A stretch of DNA of 64,000 bases. Source: Casuarina equisetifolia. Taxonomy: Eukaryota > Streptophyta > Magnoliopsida > Fagales > Casuarinaceae. A program made the position numbers and the translations under genes. The DNA lies in the NCBI GenBank assembly GCA_028551475.1, contig CM052357.1, positions 8,479,931-8,543,930 of the forward strand, given 5' to 3'. Under the pieces are notes generated by a model. The model saw only the letters and a program-made list of their open reading frames with translations, had not been told where the DNA came from and ran no database searches. This document shows positions 25,201-38,400 of this stretch, piece by piece (positions within the stretch are counted from its first letter, which is position 1; each line of letters begins with the position of its first letter).

Positions 25201-28200
25201 CGTACAACAAAAACACTTGTGTTAATGGATTACAACTCCATTATTCCTCAAAAAAAAAAAAAAAAAAGGCAAAAGAAGGTCTTAGCTTGTTCATTAATTC
25301 TATTTTGTTCAAGAATTCAATTATGCAAGTACATTATCATGATCCATTTAGAGGTAAAATCAAATGAAAATCTTTAAGTTGACTACACTTGACTCAATTG
25401 AAAATAACATTGAGATTTTAGGTTTTAAGTTGGATAATAGATGTGTATGGTTGTACGTATTTTGGGTTTGGTTCTATAAAAAAATCTATTTCGGGAATGG
25501 TGTTTAAAGGGCTTGCTGTGTCAATTGTCAAAAACCAATCCTGACCATCTGATAAGGGTTTCCACACTCTCGAAGAGCTCGCAGATGTGCTAGAAAACTG
25601 AAAGTCAACCGGATCGACCGCCGTGGTGTATTACATCATGACAAGGAAGCCGCACCCAATCCTTTCCGTTTCCAGACAAGGAAACAAACACTCTGCAGGC
25701 TTTTACTTGTCAAAATTAAGATTGTGGGAACTGAAAACCAGTACGTACTTTCACGGAAGACATTAACTTGATTGTCCGGTAATTCGCGGGAAAATGACCT
25801 CACAGTGACACACATTTTCCGAGAAATTAATTTCCGCGAAAGTAGTGGCCAAACAGGACAGAACTCGATGTTTTCTCGGTTCAAACTTTGGCACGGTGTG
25901 CTTCTGCACTAACTCTTCCTCCGTCTTCCGAGGCCTCTTTCCGTCCCCCAACGCTCTCCTGTTTTTACAACTAATGAACTGTCTTTGCTTAATCTTCTGC
26001 AGATCACAATGCAACATCCTCTCTCTCCCTCTCTAGAACTCTGTGTATTAAATGGTGCCGTAAATATGCAACGGTCGATATGGCATGTCATGAAAGCTTG
26101 TCTTCTTCTTTTGAACTGGGGCGGCAAGTTCCTGATCTTTTCATCTTTTTGGACGAGAAAGCATTATTGTTGCAGTGAATGGAGCGTCATTTTCAAAATT
26201 AATTATTTGTTTGACGGTTTCAAAAGCCTCCAAATGTCACGAAAGTGTGTCGCTTAAAATTTATGTACATTAACTTCTGCGTCAGACACTTATCTTTTTG
26301 TACACTGATGAACACCTTTTCTCACTTCTTCTTCTTCTCCGATGGTTGCATATTCTACGCTTCTCGTGATCTTTTTAAACCACTGTCAGGTGCTTCTGTA
26401 GCTTCTTCTTAAAAGCCTATTCAGGCCTATGTGTACTTTTCATGGGCCTATATATGGAAAGGACGGATGGGTTTATAGCCCATGCAGCCGAAAAACATCG
26501 GCCTTCTTGCATTTTACCATTGCAATACAAGTTTCTCAGAGCTTGGAAATTAATATTTGAGTCAGAAAATAAGTACTACGAATTTATTGACCGGATTGCT
26601 ACATCCAGGTAATTGCAAGAAGATTTATGTTGTTGAGAAATCAAGGCAGCAAAACACAAAGAACCAGTTAAATAATACAAAAAACCGCAAGCAATCAAGA
26701 AGAATCAACGGAGAAAAATGAACCCTAGTTGTCAATCACAACGGATGTCTGTTGATTAATATTAGACATAGAGAAAGACAAATCTAGCATTTTACTATTT
26801 CACTCTCGAACCCAACATTTAGACACAAGAACTGCTTGACTTGCTTGAAGAACTGATCCTTGGGGTCTTAGCTAGGCCAAACCAAAGCGAAGTCAGCTAG
26901 CTTCTAAGCTAGATCACTTGCTCTGCAATAGTACTCATTCGATTGCGCCTCGAGAGGCCCCCATATCCTGGCCGAAGCATTAAGCTTCACTGGGTCCCTT
27001 GTCCGAAAAGATCACTGAGTTGGAAGCCAGAGTTCTTAAAAGCAGCTTAACACCTGTTGTTGTTTGAAAAAGCAAACATCTTTCATGGGGGGCGCATGTC
27101 ACTGACTGACAAGACTGAGGCAATGGGGTTCTGCCCTCATTGCGAAGAGACGATTTGTCTGATTAAGTTTGCATTTTGTTTCGTCATGTGCTTTCCCATT
27201 GCTTCTTTTTCTAGCAGTCTTATATTTGACTTTTCAGATAAACAAGTTCCGCTTTATTGGACAAAAGAAGTAGGAAAATTCTATACACTAACATTTTCCG
27301 ATCTTTCTCCAAGTAAAATTTGCAGAAGTCGAGATGGTGTTCTTAACGTTTTCATTAGGTCAATGGTCGTCTGATGCGAGGCAGGCAAAACTAAACTGAC
27401 GAGAATTCCAAACTGGTCACTTTGTCTTCAAAGAGATGAATCTTCCTTCGATCGACTCTGATTTGTTTCTACGCTTTCTTCCGGGTATGAACAAGTTGGA
27501 TAAAGCAGCGTGCTCCCCAACTTTATATCCATTTCTTTTTCTTAGTTCCTTTTCGGATTTCACTTTCAAGTACTCCCTCCTTCCTCATCTCTGACAAGTC
27601 CGATTACCAACTTGATCGTCCAGTTAAGGCAACAACATCATGTTGTTATCTCCTTCGCTGGCCTACAAAAGATGAAAGATGTCTCCCACTAGCAGCTAAA
27701 GGCCAAGAACATTGCAGATAACGATGGCCATTTGAGTGCTTACTAGTGAAACTGAGATTTTGATTCGACATGGGTATTATTGGCTGGTATTATCAATTTT
27801 ACAACAAAGAAAAAGATAAAAGAACCAAAAAAGCAAAAAAACCAAAAAAACCAAAAAAAAAAAAAAAAGAAAAGAAAAAGAAACAGAGTGGCGAGGACAT
27901 CTCTGCACCTGCAAAGTTATAAGCATTAACTTGTGGGTTAAAGAAACGAGGGAAAACAGTGGCCTATTCGCAGAATTGAAAAACAATTTTGCATTTCGAA
28001 GCAGGAATTTAAGGAGACTGAGTTGGTCAGAATTGCTGCTCGTCTGTGTTTGGTCACAACCTTCGTGATAAGAGTTATGGTTGCCGCTTCTTTCCAATGA
28101 AGAGCCCTTCTGTTTTCCACTCTCAGAAAGATTCCCCTTCTCGATATGACTAACCTAGTAGACCTCATTCAAACTTTCAAGTTAGCCAGACGACCTCAAT

Positions 28201-29383
28201 TATGAAACAGTTATTGCAGCAGAGGAAGTGATAGAATAATTGGATAAAATAGCATCATATTATATTTGAGTAACCTTCTAACTAGTTTTATAAATTTGAA
28301 CTCAAACTTATAAAGTATATTATAAATTTCCTCTAATTTGATGTGGGTCAAACTTAATATCAGCTTAGAGTCAATCCTCCCTCTTTATCATCTAGCTTAA
28401 TCATAGAAAAAGACCGAACTTAAATTATTTAACGTGTGATTGTTTTGTTTAATATTTCCTGTAATTTAAGTTTACTTCCAGCGAGAGGCACTCCAAAGCC
28501 TTCTCCCGTCGATGGATTTTGCCAGTATCTTTCCATCCCCCTCTATCAATTGGTCCTGCTTTATTTTATCTGGAATCCAATCTGGTTAACTTTTGCCGAC
28601 CCTTTTTCGGCTCTTTGTTGATCGAGATATTGTATCTTTTCAACGGTTATCGTAGTGGCTGATTAAACGTCATTTGTTGAAAGACAATGGAAGGGTGATT
28701 GCAGTAGTAAAAAATAGTGCAAGCACCGAAGATACGTGGCAATCGATCTTTCAGGAGTTCCTGATAGGCAATTTCCTGGAAAGAAGGGGAAAGGGCACCA
28801 AATCTTTTTATTTTTCCTTCTTTTTTTAAGCAGATAACTTGTCAACTTGGCAGTACAATAGCAGACTGAGCAGCCGGGGTTAATGACAGCATCGTAAATT
28901 GGATACAAGCCAGACGGAAAATTTCTATCCTCTGGTTAAGAAAGGCATAGAAACAACTGTCCCACACCACTCGCATCAAGCTAATTATTACACCTCAAAT
29001 CCCAATGCCTATCTTTGCCCACCACTGGTTCACGTCTTGAAACGTGGTGCAGATTTGACTAATATCACTTCAACTCGTAAAGACTCAACTGAGCAAGGCT
29101 TCTGTACAGTACGGCGTGGTGCACAGCTGAGAGCATTGACAAATCATATCAAACAGATTACAGTTCAAAGATTTACCAGAAAAGTAAAGATTAGACAAAA
29201 AAAAAAAAAAAAAGGGTGTGGGTCTACAATTCTTGCCATTTTGTAGACTTCCATCCTGGTTTTTATACATTCAGCTGACACATGACACATGATAGATCCA
29301 CATTACAAGACTGTATCATGCATTTAACATTACATGACATAGAGCCACATGCACGAACCAATAGAGACGCACACGTCCATGAC
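22234..29383. other. Non-coding interval between the convergent OVATE genes
   Basis: About 7.1 kb without a recognised gene. It includes AT-rich sequence (23.5-24.9 kb), an 18-base A run (25250-25267), and a patch of mixed composition at 25.5-27.8 kb. The region 26.58-27.0 kb (AAGAACCAGTTAAATAATAC..., AACCCTAG) has the look of a retroelement end, but I cannot prove it. The 105-residue plus-strand frame at 27057-27374 matches nothing I know. Confidence 0.45.
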
Positions 29384-29911
29384 CTAGAAATCTCGTGACT
29401 TGAACCCAAAATGCAGCTTAGACGAGCCGGACCTCACAGGAAACACGGCGTTCCATATCTCAGTGAAAGCTCTAACGATTATTCCGTGGTGGTATGGTGA
29501 ATTCAGCTGCAGAAAACAGTTGAGAAGCTCCCGGAGATCGTCCTTGGAGTAGATTTCGTTCTCCAGTATCATCTGGAGCATGGACTGCCGAAAATCAAGA
29601 TAGGGGTCTTCGGAGTCTTTCTCCACCGCAATACTCTCTCCGTCCATCCTGCCAAAGCCTCTGACAGCCCTCGAGCTCTTAACGTCGCTCTCAGTGTCGG
29701 AATATGGCGAGTAGTAATAACGTGGGGAGAACCTGTCGCCGGTGGCGCTCCCTTTGTCCCCAGACGAAACCGAGTATCTCTCTCTTTGGTGTATGGGGGT
29801 TTTGAGCTTTGGTTTTGGACGGAACAACTTGGAAAGCTTCAGTTTTCTGCAGCTGCAGCCTACGTCTACCGAAACTGCGTTGACGATGAGCTTTCTTCTT
29901 GTGGTAGGCAT
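29384..29911 (-). CDS. OFP6: OVATE family protein, OFP6 type
   Basis: An intronless gene of 175 residues starting MPTTRRKLIVNAVSVDVGCSCRKLKLS, the N-terminal signature of the OFP6/7/8/10 clade. The OVATE domain spans about residues 96-157 (EDPYLDFRQSMLQMILENEI, then LLNCFLQLNSPYHHGIIVRAFTEIW). As with other OVATE proteins the likely role is repression of growth genes with homeodomain partners. The middle (35-90) is variable and Ser/Tyr-rich. The start codon is just 7 bases from a GC/GA dinucleotide tract that therefore lies in the 5' UTR. A TATA box stands 165-170 bases upstream. Intact; assignment to OFP6 over OFP10 rests on overall N-terminal resemblance. Confidence 0.93.
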   Translation of the reverse strand: MPTTRRKLIVNAVSVDVGCSCRKLKLSKLFRPKPKLKTPIHQRERYSVSSGDKGSATGDRFSPRYYYSPYSDTESDVKSSRAVRGFGRMDGESIAVEKDSEDPYLDFRQSMLQMILENEIYSKDDLRELLNCFLQLNSPYHHGIIVRAFTEIWNAVFPVRSGSSKLHFGFKSRDF

Positions 29912-29917
29912 TGCACA

Positions 29918-29918
29918 G

Positions 29919-29956
<38 letters not shown>
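29918..29956. repeat. (GC)8-(GA)11 compound microsatellite in the OFP6 leader
   Basis: An alternating GC run followed at once by GA repeats, 7 bases before the OFP6 start codon. On the transcript it reads as CT repeats followed by GC repeats. GA/CT tracts bind BPC/GAGA factors in plants, and the GC part can form Z-DNA or a stable hairpin near the start codon. Confidence 0.92.
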
Positions 29957-30074
29957 GTTTACTCAAGGAGTGTTCCAGGGAACGACCAAGTGGAGATGAG
30001 GTTTTGCGGAGGCTATGGGGTGAGGAAGGTGGTCTATAAATTTTGCATGTGAGCTAGGAAGGGCCCCTGTGTGA

Positions 30075-30081
30075 TTTTATA
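30075..30081 (-). promoter_or_regulatory. TATA box of the OFP6-type gene
   Basis: TATAAAA on the minus strand, about 165 bases before the start codon, which would leave a leader of about 130 bases including the GC/GA tract. Confidence 0.55.
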
Positions 30082-31377
30082 GCCTGTCTGTTACTATTTG
30101 TTAATGACAAAGCGATCGTAACCACACTGTCCGCAGATATATATTTTAAGTTATATCGTAGATTGGCTGTCATGTAGTAGTGTGTGATTCAACAGTCGTG
30201 GGGGTCTCTCCCAATTAAAAAAGCCGCTAAGTCTTCAGTTCTAAGGTAATCAATGAGTTCGTCATATAAGATTATGGAATTAAAGCGACTGGCGTGACGG
30301 TGAGAAGAATGATTTAGGGATCCAAAATAAAGAAATAAAAAAAAGTTAGCCACTTATCTGATGCCGAAGGTACAGATTCTTTGTTGTGGACATGCACCAG
30401 ACGCGTATGCGTATACATATATATTCTCGCTTCTGGTTCACCGCTGGGATAACCGTTGGGTTAGATTACGGATTGTCGGAAATGCGGACAAAGACTCACA
30501 ATTTTTCTTGTCGTTTTATCTCTGCAACAACAAGCCCAGTTATTCCAGGTGAAAGAGACAGGTGGACGGCGTGGATCGCTCATACCAGTGCTAGCCGGCG
30601 GTTCCACGGCTTGTAGGCCTTCCAAAGCATGAAACAAATGACAGCACTGAGATAGGCAATAGACGTTCCAAACAGGCAGATGATTGGAGTACAACACATA
30701 ATATGACAAACCAGCCGTTCCTATACTTATTTTTGCCCCAAATTTTTGTCCGGGGCAAAACAGGGACCTCATATTATTGAGAAGAGCCTTGCTAATGCTA
30801 GTGAAAAAGGTTCCGTCTCAATCCTGATGGCCACGGAGTGTGGTCTAGTTAGATTATTACCCAACAAAAGAAAGGAATTTAAGTCACCTTCAGATAAGGT
30901 CTAACAACAGTCCCTTGGAACTCTGAGGCTGCTGGTCCTTATCTTCACCGATATGGTTGCGGGTCACATGTAGCCTGTAAACTGTGGGGTCAAACAAAAA
31001 TGGAAGGTGGAAGAAAAAGCATGAAACAAAAGTTTATACAAAATAGGTCAAGGCACTAAATCCCATTCCCATGACTTGTATCACGACACTTCTTGAAGAG
31101 CAAGAACGGAATCTCTTTCTTGTCTTCACAAAATCAATGTTCAATAGTAATTTGGATTTCGCGTTTATCTTTGAGCTCAGATGAAAGCGAATCTGATAGG
31201 AGAACTCTTACCTCACGGCAAGTTAAATGACGAAAAAGGCAGCACCATCATTTCAAGCAATCGTATCATATAGAAATAGTATCCATTCCTTCAATGTGCT
31301 GGTTAGGCATTGTGTTGTCCCTGATGTTGGTCTTGTAGCGGGAAACTTACGTTAAAGTAATATAATTCATAACAGAG

Positions 31378-31560
31378 CTGTTAACCAAGGAGGTGGTCAC
31401 GGGGAGATTTGAGATTCGAATGTCGGAATCCAATCTTCTGCCGATCTCGTAGGTGTGCTAGCGGTTTTGGACTTTCTAAATAAAAGGACTATAAGTAGAA
31501 TGGTTTTTTATGAGGGGGCACAACGTTGTCGACGACAACAAAAGCAGCAACAAGAAAAAC
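31378..31560 (+). mobile_element. Possible tRNA-derived SINE
   Basis: The stretch has a tRNA-like head: AACCAAGGAGGTGGTCACGG as a weak A-box and AGATTCGAATGTC as a B-box about 25 bases on, followed by a body and an A/CAA-rich tail (ACAACAAAAGCAGCAACAAG). No target duplication could be confirmed. It could also be a chance match. Confidence 0.3.
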
Positions 31561-32487
31561 AATAGAAACAACCAGAATAGTTGTTAAAAGAATCCACCGA
31601 TCTGATTGTCTACCAGTACAATTACCTCATTATCCAACTGTACTCACTAACCATTCAGCGCAAACAAATTATCTCATTAACCACCCTCTCTAGTTACGTA
31701 CTTCACACACCACCAAGAAAAAAAAGAAAAAAAAAACTGTTTTCTAATATCGTATCATCTGCAGTGGGATAGCTAACGTGCTATCACTTCACGAAATAAG
31801 CATATGTAAAAGGCGTTACACTTAGATGGAAGAAGATCAGCAATGCCTAGAGTAGAATACCGAGGTCCTCATGTTTTGGGTAGTGATTCTCTTTCCACGG
31901 GCCGTGAAACTAAGTTTCTAGACGCGAACAGCTCAGCTAAATAAATGTTCCGGGGCAGAGACAGGTCGGTAGATGGATTAAATCAATCACAATTAGAAAG
32001 CTTCCTTGAAACTCCCTTTTCTACTCTGTCTGATAAAGATAAATCATGAGCTGGATTGAGTCAGGAAGGGTCTCAGCTTCAGAATAAACTCATGATCAAT
32101 TTAACTTTAGTTCGGGATCTGTTAACTGGTCCATGCCACTAAGACCTTAGTTCTGACAGGCCCCAAAGGGAAACAAAATGAGAATGAAATTTTACGCGAC
32201 CATGCTTGTAGAGATTTGGGTACAAGCATTTGAAGAGACTTACTTGCATTCAGTAAATGACATTTAGTATCACTGCTTTACCAACTACTCAAAAGTAAAA
32301 TCAGGTTGTCTTTTGAATATAGGTGGCAATAGAGTTGTTACTATGCTATAAAAGATAACTTACTAACGGTACCCATTGCTATTTAGGCATAATGGGATAA
32401 TTAATAGCATCTATTGTCCAGTCTTCCTCCCTACACACTTGAAAGATCTATCACAACAAAAAGAGGCAGGAAGAGAGGAGTCTGACC

Positions 32488-35400
32488 TCACTGCCTTGAA
32501 TACAATAATCGATCCTCGATCAAGCTTGCTATATACTTCGCAACACATGATGAACCAGCCTCGCTGCAAGAGAAACCATGAGGATGGGCCCTTTCAATTG
32601 ATAGGGAAACGCCTGGGACCTGCTTAGAAATCTGTAGGCAAGGATCGATGTAAAGTAACTAAAGACTTTATAATTGAAGAATGCAAAAGCTAATAAGCAG
32701 ATATCTTTAGACAAGCTTAACATCACAAAACATATCGACAATAACCGTACTTGTCACTAAAGCAGCTATAAACGTCATCATATAATTATTGCAGCAGAAT
32801 TCTATATTCAACATTATTTCTCTCTCCCTTTGTGTAATATCAGCTACCTTGATCTTGATCCAAACATCATATTCTATTAAGGATTCCCATTACATTTTGT
32901 CTACTGGACTCAATATCAATTAAGTGACATAACTACTTGAGCACTCATCACAAAGAACCTGATCTGTTTTCAGATGAAATTGGCTGTGATTTAAATCATA
33001 ACATCATTACCTCAAGAACCGACATTACTAAGGCAAACGTTACTAATAAACAAAGGTTGTAGAAGCTTTAGTCCTTAAGTTTCAAAAGAAACTAGTATAC
33101 TGCACTCGCTTACCTTATACACCTACGTAGACATGATTACTATGAGGAAGAAAAGAAGGGGAGTGGGGAGGCCACATCTAAAGGCCCATGGTTTGCACAT
33201 GCAATGCAAGATAAAAGCTACAAATCTCTGGTTTTCCCATGCAGATATTGCTCATAATTAACAACATATCCATTTGATGTTTTCTGGGGGAGGAGTTCCG
33301 AACACTACTTAAGCTACTAGTGGCTAAGACAAAGCAAACAGCACCTTTAATTGGTTCGCGGGACCGTATAACATAAATAAACATATAAGCATGCATCACA
33401 CACCTCTTCAAACATTTGAAGTGGACCCCAGTGATCATTAGCACCAAACAAAAAGGCAAGTTTGTCGTGCTTTTCTCTTAGAAATGCCCAATCTGGTTTT
33501 TCTGTAAGCTACCATAAAATGCATTTAATCAGCACAAACTTGTGAATAAAGCTTAGTAATCTCATACACATATGCTGCAATCGAAGGCTGTTATTTGTGT
33601 AACAGGAAACCTATGCATTTTTATTTACTTGTTTGTAAGAAAGAAAACACATTGTAACAAAAGGAATAGAGTCTACCACCACCAGGGAACTAAGAAAACT
33701 CAAATATACACAACAAAGTAAAGTTGCCAAACAACCCAAGAAAGCATAGAAGAAAATGATAAAATCAACTAAGTCAAGATTGAAGCATCAGCATCTATTA
33801 GGCAGAAATTTCGTTTTAAGTTGGTAAAGAGGAATGCATGGCTAGTGAAAATGTATACGTAACATGAATTGAGTAAAGAAGGGGCTTTCAACTACTTAAA
33901 GGGTACGCTTGCTAATTCTCGAAGTGTTTACTCTTCTTTTGCTGGGGCAACCAAATTTGGAAGTAAACAGAAGTTAAAACTGCCTTTACACAATCTCTAC
34001 CAGAATAGAAAAGGGTGGCAAATTTAATGGAAGAACGGCTTCAGGAATAGGAAACTGGTATTACTTAATATAACATGATAGAAGAACGACTATATTCAAA
34101 GAACCACTTCAGAATGACCTGGATTGCTTCGCCAGGCTCTGGCAAAACAGCATAGCAAGAAAGCAGTAATGTAGACTGGTATTATTATATAATATGATAG
34201 GAGAACAATTGTATCTAAAGAACCACTTTCAGAATGACCTGGAATGATTGCCAAGCTTTGGCAGAACAGCATAGCAATTAGGAAGTAATGTAGATGTGCA
34301 TTCAACGTACTAAGATGTCTTATTGCTCTAATTGTGACTTCTCAGAAGATTTGATGTACTTTTTCACCATCAATATTTTCTTGAAAAGCAAATCTGTTAC
34401 CTTTTGGAACTCTGTCATTGCCATAAAGAGTATGTTCCGCATAGTATGATACTGCGAATAAAAGAAAGTTGAACTTAATTGAGAGTTCTGAAAAGCTTTC
34501 ACTATCTTGCATCTATCACAGACAAACTTCACCTGCACCAAGTGTGAGCAACCAGCCTCAAGTGCCACATCCGACCATGACTTCCCAAGAGAGCTTTTCA
34601 AAATCAACCTCAAAGCCTTGATTGGTAAAAACCTCAGTGATGCGACAATGAGACTAAGTGAGATGCTTAAAACTCCTGACCTGAAATCAAATAAGTATCA
34701 TTGATTCCTAGGGGTGTTATGGGGTTGGACTGTCAAAGGTTTAACAAAACCAATTAATATATACAATAAATGAGTAAAAGGCGTCAAATTTCATACTCCT
34801 TAGGTCATTAAACTTTGTTTTATGACCCTATTAACATAGATCTATCATCTGCCATATGCATTAGCCCAAATACTTGCAGGCTGCACTGGACTGCTGGTGG
34901 ACCACTCAGTCCACTGACATCCACAGTGACTTGCAATGTAAGTAATAGGGTGCAAATGGTGTTACTCAAAACGAAGGGAGAAGTTTACGCTGCGATCTTC
35001 CCAATAATAGACTGCTCTGCGGAATGTGGGTTTAGTGCCAAAAAGGGGTACAGTCCAATGCAATATGTGACCTATAAACCCCGTTGAAATGTCAAACAGA
35101 AGGTCCAAAGTGGCAAGAACAGGAGGTAGCATAATGATACCAAGATGATACAAGTTTCAAATTTAAGTTGTCATCACCTTGTCTGAGGACCTCCTGAACA
35201 TATCAAGAGCTATGTATGAACCAATAGAGTGCCCAACCTTCAGAACGAAATTACATGTCAGCCTCCAAGATTTTGAAGAAAGGAACCAGAAAATCAACTT
35301 CCACCATATGACCTTCTTTCATGGGATCACCGCAAAATAATCCAAATGATCTAATGACTATTAGAAGAAAAAGGAGCTAATTATATGGTTACAGCAATTG

Positions 35401-38400
35401 GAAGGAAAAAGAAAAAAGAAAAAAGAAAAAAGCCAAAAGGATCACCAACTGAAATCAACCTATGGGCACAATGCAACAAGCATTGCAAACGAAAAAAGTT
35501 CAGAAGTGGAATTAATTGACCATTTGCCACCACCCAAACATCAGAGAGAGACAGGCAAAAATATAATTCTTCAAGAACCATTTTCTATCAATGTCCAAAA
35601 ATTGTTCCCCGTTATGAAAACCCCAGAAATAAAATCTCCTGCAGAGGGGGCTGGGAAAATATTGTTGAAACCACCAGACAGTTGATTGCTCTTTGTTCCA
35701 GATTAGCAAAATATCAATTCTCGAATGTGCTAATACAGCACAAGAAACTTCATTTGAACTCAAAGCTAACAAGTACATGCTAACCTAGTTTGAATGGCGG
35801 ACAGGCACTAAAAGTAAAAGACTGGCTCCAAAAATGTCAAACTTCCAGTTCTCCAAGAAACACTCAGAAATAAGCCTAAAAGTTCTGCGTACCAATTGTT
35901 CTTTCTTTTGATCTTTCTCCACTTTGGACCCCTCAAGCATTACCTCTTACTAATGGAAACTACAGATTCCAATATTGTAACTGATGGGCCAAAGGGAAAC
36001 AATTCTGTACTTTTGCTACCAGCTAATGGTTTAACTACATGGAACTACTCACCAGCTATAAACCAATACTCATGTTTCCTGAAAACCACTACAATTAATA
36101 ATTTCACTGTGGGGTTATTCCTTTTCCCCAAGAAAAAAAATTCTAGAGTGCTAGCTTGATAGTGAAAGAATAAAACACTATAAATTATTGAATGAAAATA
36201 CCAATAATATAGGAACTTCAGGATCTTCTAGTTCCTGCTTGATGAAGTCTATCTGCAAAAGCATGAGAAAGTAAGGTATTTGTAGTTTAAGTACAGCATC
36301 TAAAAAGTTCTTATCAGATAATAAAGAGAGAACAAAGATTGAATCTGGAATTCAAAGTTGCAGGTCAGTGAGAAGATTAAAAAAAACAAAAAAAACAAAA
36401 TTGGCAGTACAACAGACCTATTTGACTAGATTAAAATTCCAGGGGAGATTTAGTAATTGGGAACACGTGCAAATTCCATTTCTGACAGAGTGCATCGAAA
36501 AAACTCCCACATCAATTAAGAAGCTTTAGTGGATTTCACAGGAGCAATGACCTCAATTAGATTCCTACTCTGTAAACTAGCTAGTTCACTTTGTTTTCAA
36601 AATCAAAAGTCCTAGAGAACATTTATTTCCAGGCCAACAGTATGCTAAAAAAAAGTGTGAAGTTTACCTTATGATCAGTTTGCTCTTCTAATGAGAACAG
36701 CCTTCCATGCTCCCAGTTCTACAAACAAGACATTTTCATGTTAGTAATGATGCCCCTTATAGAAATCAGTGAATATATATGCGAGTGTGCCTACGATTTC
36801 TATGCCAAAAGAATTATGTAGCAATGATCCTCTAACAAATAAAACAAAGCTATTAAAGCATCAAAGTAAACATCTTGCATAGATATTAACTATTATAATA
36901 TCTGAAGAGGAAAAAAAAAGAAGGAAACAACTTGTAGATACTTGCATGGAGAGGACACTCATTCACAAGCATCATTTCCACACATCTGATAGGAGACAAA
37001 GGATCATAATTCCATGATGAACTAGTTCCACTGCCTTAATCTTTCTAAGAAACTGAGAATTTAATCCCAGAAACAGCAAAGGCCTTTACATTCAAAAGTA
37101 AATATCAACATATTTGAGTGGCTATGGGTTCATCAAATCAAAATCGTTGGGAAGAACGTAGGCCACAGCATGGCTTCATTGTTTGTCACCCAGAGCAAGA
37201 AGTTCAAAGATAGGCCGGGTTGGTTTTATCTCAGAAACTCAAAAGGCCAACCAGGGCTTTAGATTCCCAGAGAATTCAGACCAAAGTTATATGTAATAAC
37301 AGGAATTGATCTCTAACTACTATTACATGTGTGTGTTTTTGAGAAAGCAAGATAGATGGAATTTATTCCAAGAATATTATTTTTTCCTACATAATTTTTA
37401 TTCCAATGTCAAGGTCTCTTACCATTGGCATTTTTACTCAGATACGTGACTTGTTTCCTACACTCCAGAGCATCCAGTATAGCTATTAACAAACTGCATT
37501 TCCTACACTCGGAAGGTTAACCACTCGTTTGACGCATTACCTAACTCATAACTACATGCATAACACCAAGTTCTGTATCCTTTAAGCTCTAACTAGAACA
37601 TTGGACATCAAGAATGTTGATAACCGTTGTAGTCTTTACCATCTTTAGAAACTAGTGTATCACTGTATCATCTAAAGCATGAATCACATCAGTACCTACT
37701 AATGTCTAACATAAGAAAATTGCCATAAGAATTTGAAATTTCGTCTGAATAGGAGAAATGAAGAATCTTAACAATATAATCATGATAATTCCCGAAAACA
37801 GCAAGGCATGTAAGCTATTGTTAAATGTGAAGTAAACAGCTGAAGCTGAGCACTAAACACCTCCAGTGAAAAGCATGATATGCTTCCACAACCCTGAACG
37901 ATTTATTTCCTCTGTCTTATTAAGCACACAACAATAAATATTAGTTAAAGGTGGACCAATTCCACAAAAGCTCAGTTCATGTATTCATGGTCAGTTAGAC
38001 TAGTATGAACCTCATGATACATTGTTATTCATAATGTACCTGCTGAATGTTCTATAACCAAAGCTGCAGTAATTATTTTTCTAGAATCCTTAGCGCAATA
38101 GTTTCATCCGTGAATTGGAATAATGCATCGATATAGTAGTCCTTGGAAGTGAACAAATATTATATCACCAACGTTCTCAGCACCAAACAAAATGCACACT
38201 GCTGGTTGATTCGAGGGATCCCTTCCCAAAACATTCTGGAGCTTAAGTTTCCAATTTCATGTTCATTGTAGATGTTGACACAACATAAGCCTCTTTCTAG
38301 GCTCGGACCCCATAAATAGAACAGTGTAGTTCCAAATACAGCACAACAAAGGGCTAAGAAACGATACAATGCAAGGCATTAGTCAATCTTCTACTAGCCA

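Larger units (their letters stand above)
29957..32487. other. Intergenic region: OFP6 promoter and LDAH 3' flank
   Basis: The first few hundred bases are the OFP6 promoter. Just past 32.4 kb is the LDAH 3' UTR. Between them is a possible SINE-like stretch near 31.38-31.56 kb and a minus-strand hydrophobic open frame near 30.57-30.74 kb that I cannot assign. Confidence 0.5.

Noticed and set aside
24930-25267. Possible SINE ending in an 18-base A run
   Set aside because: A GTTCGATAC B-box-like motif is present but no A-box or target duplication was found.
27057-27374. 105-residue plus-strand frame
   Set aside because: No recognisable motif; composition like the surrounding non-coding DNA.
30567-30740. 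Hydrophobic minus-strand frame (CTPIICLFGTSIAYLSAVI)
   Set aside because: No start, family or splice context that I could support.
30600-33400. Idea that LDAH lacks its last exon and is truncated
   Set aside because: An in-frame last exon with good acceptor was found at 32488-32631.
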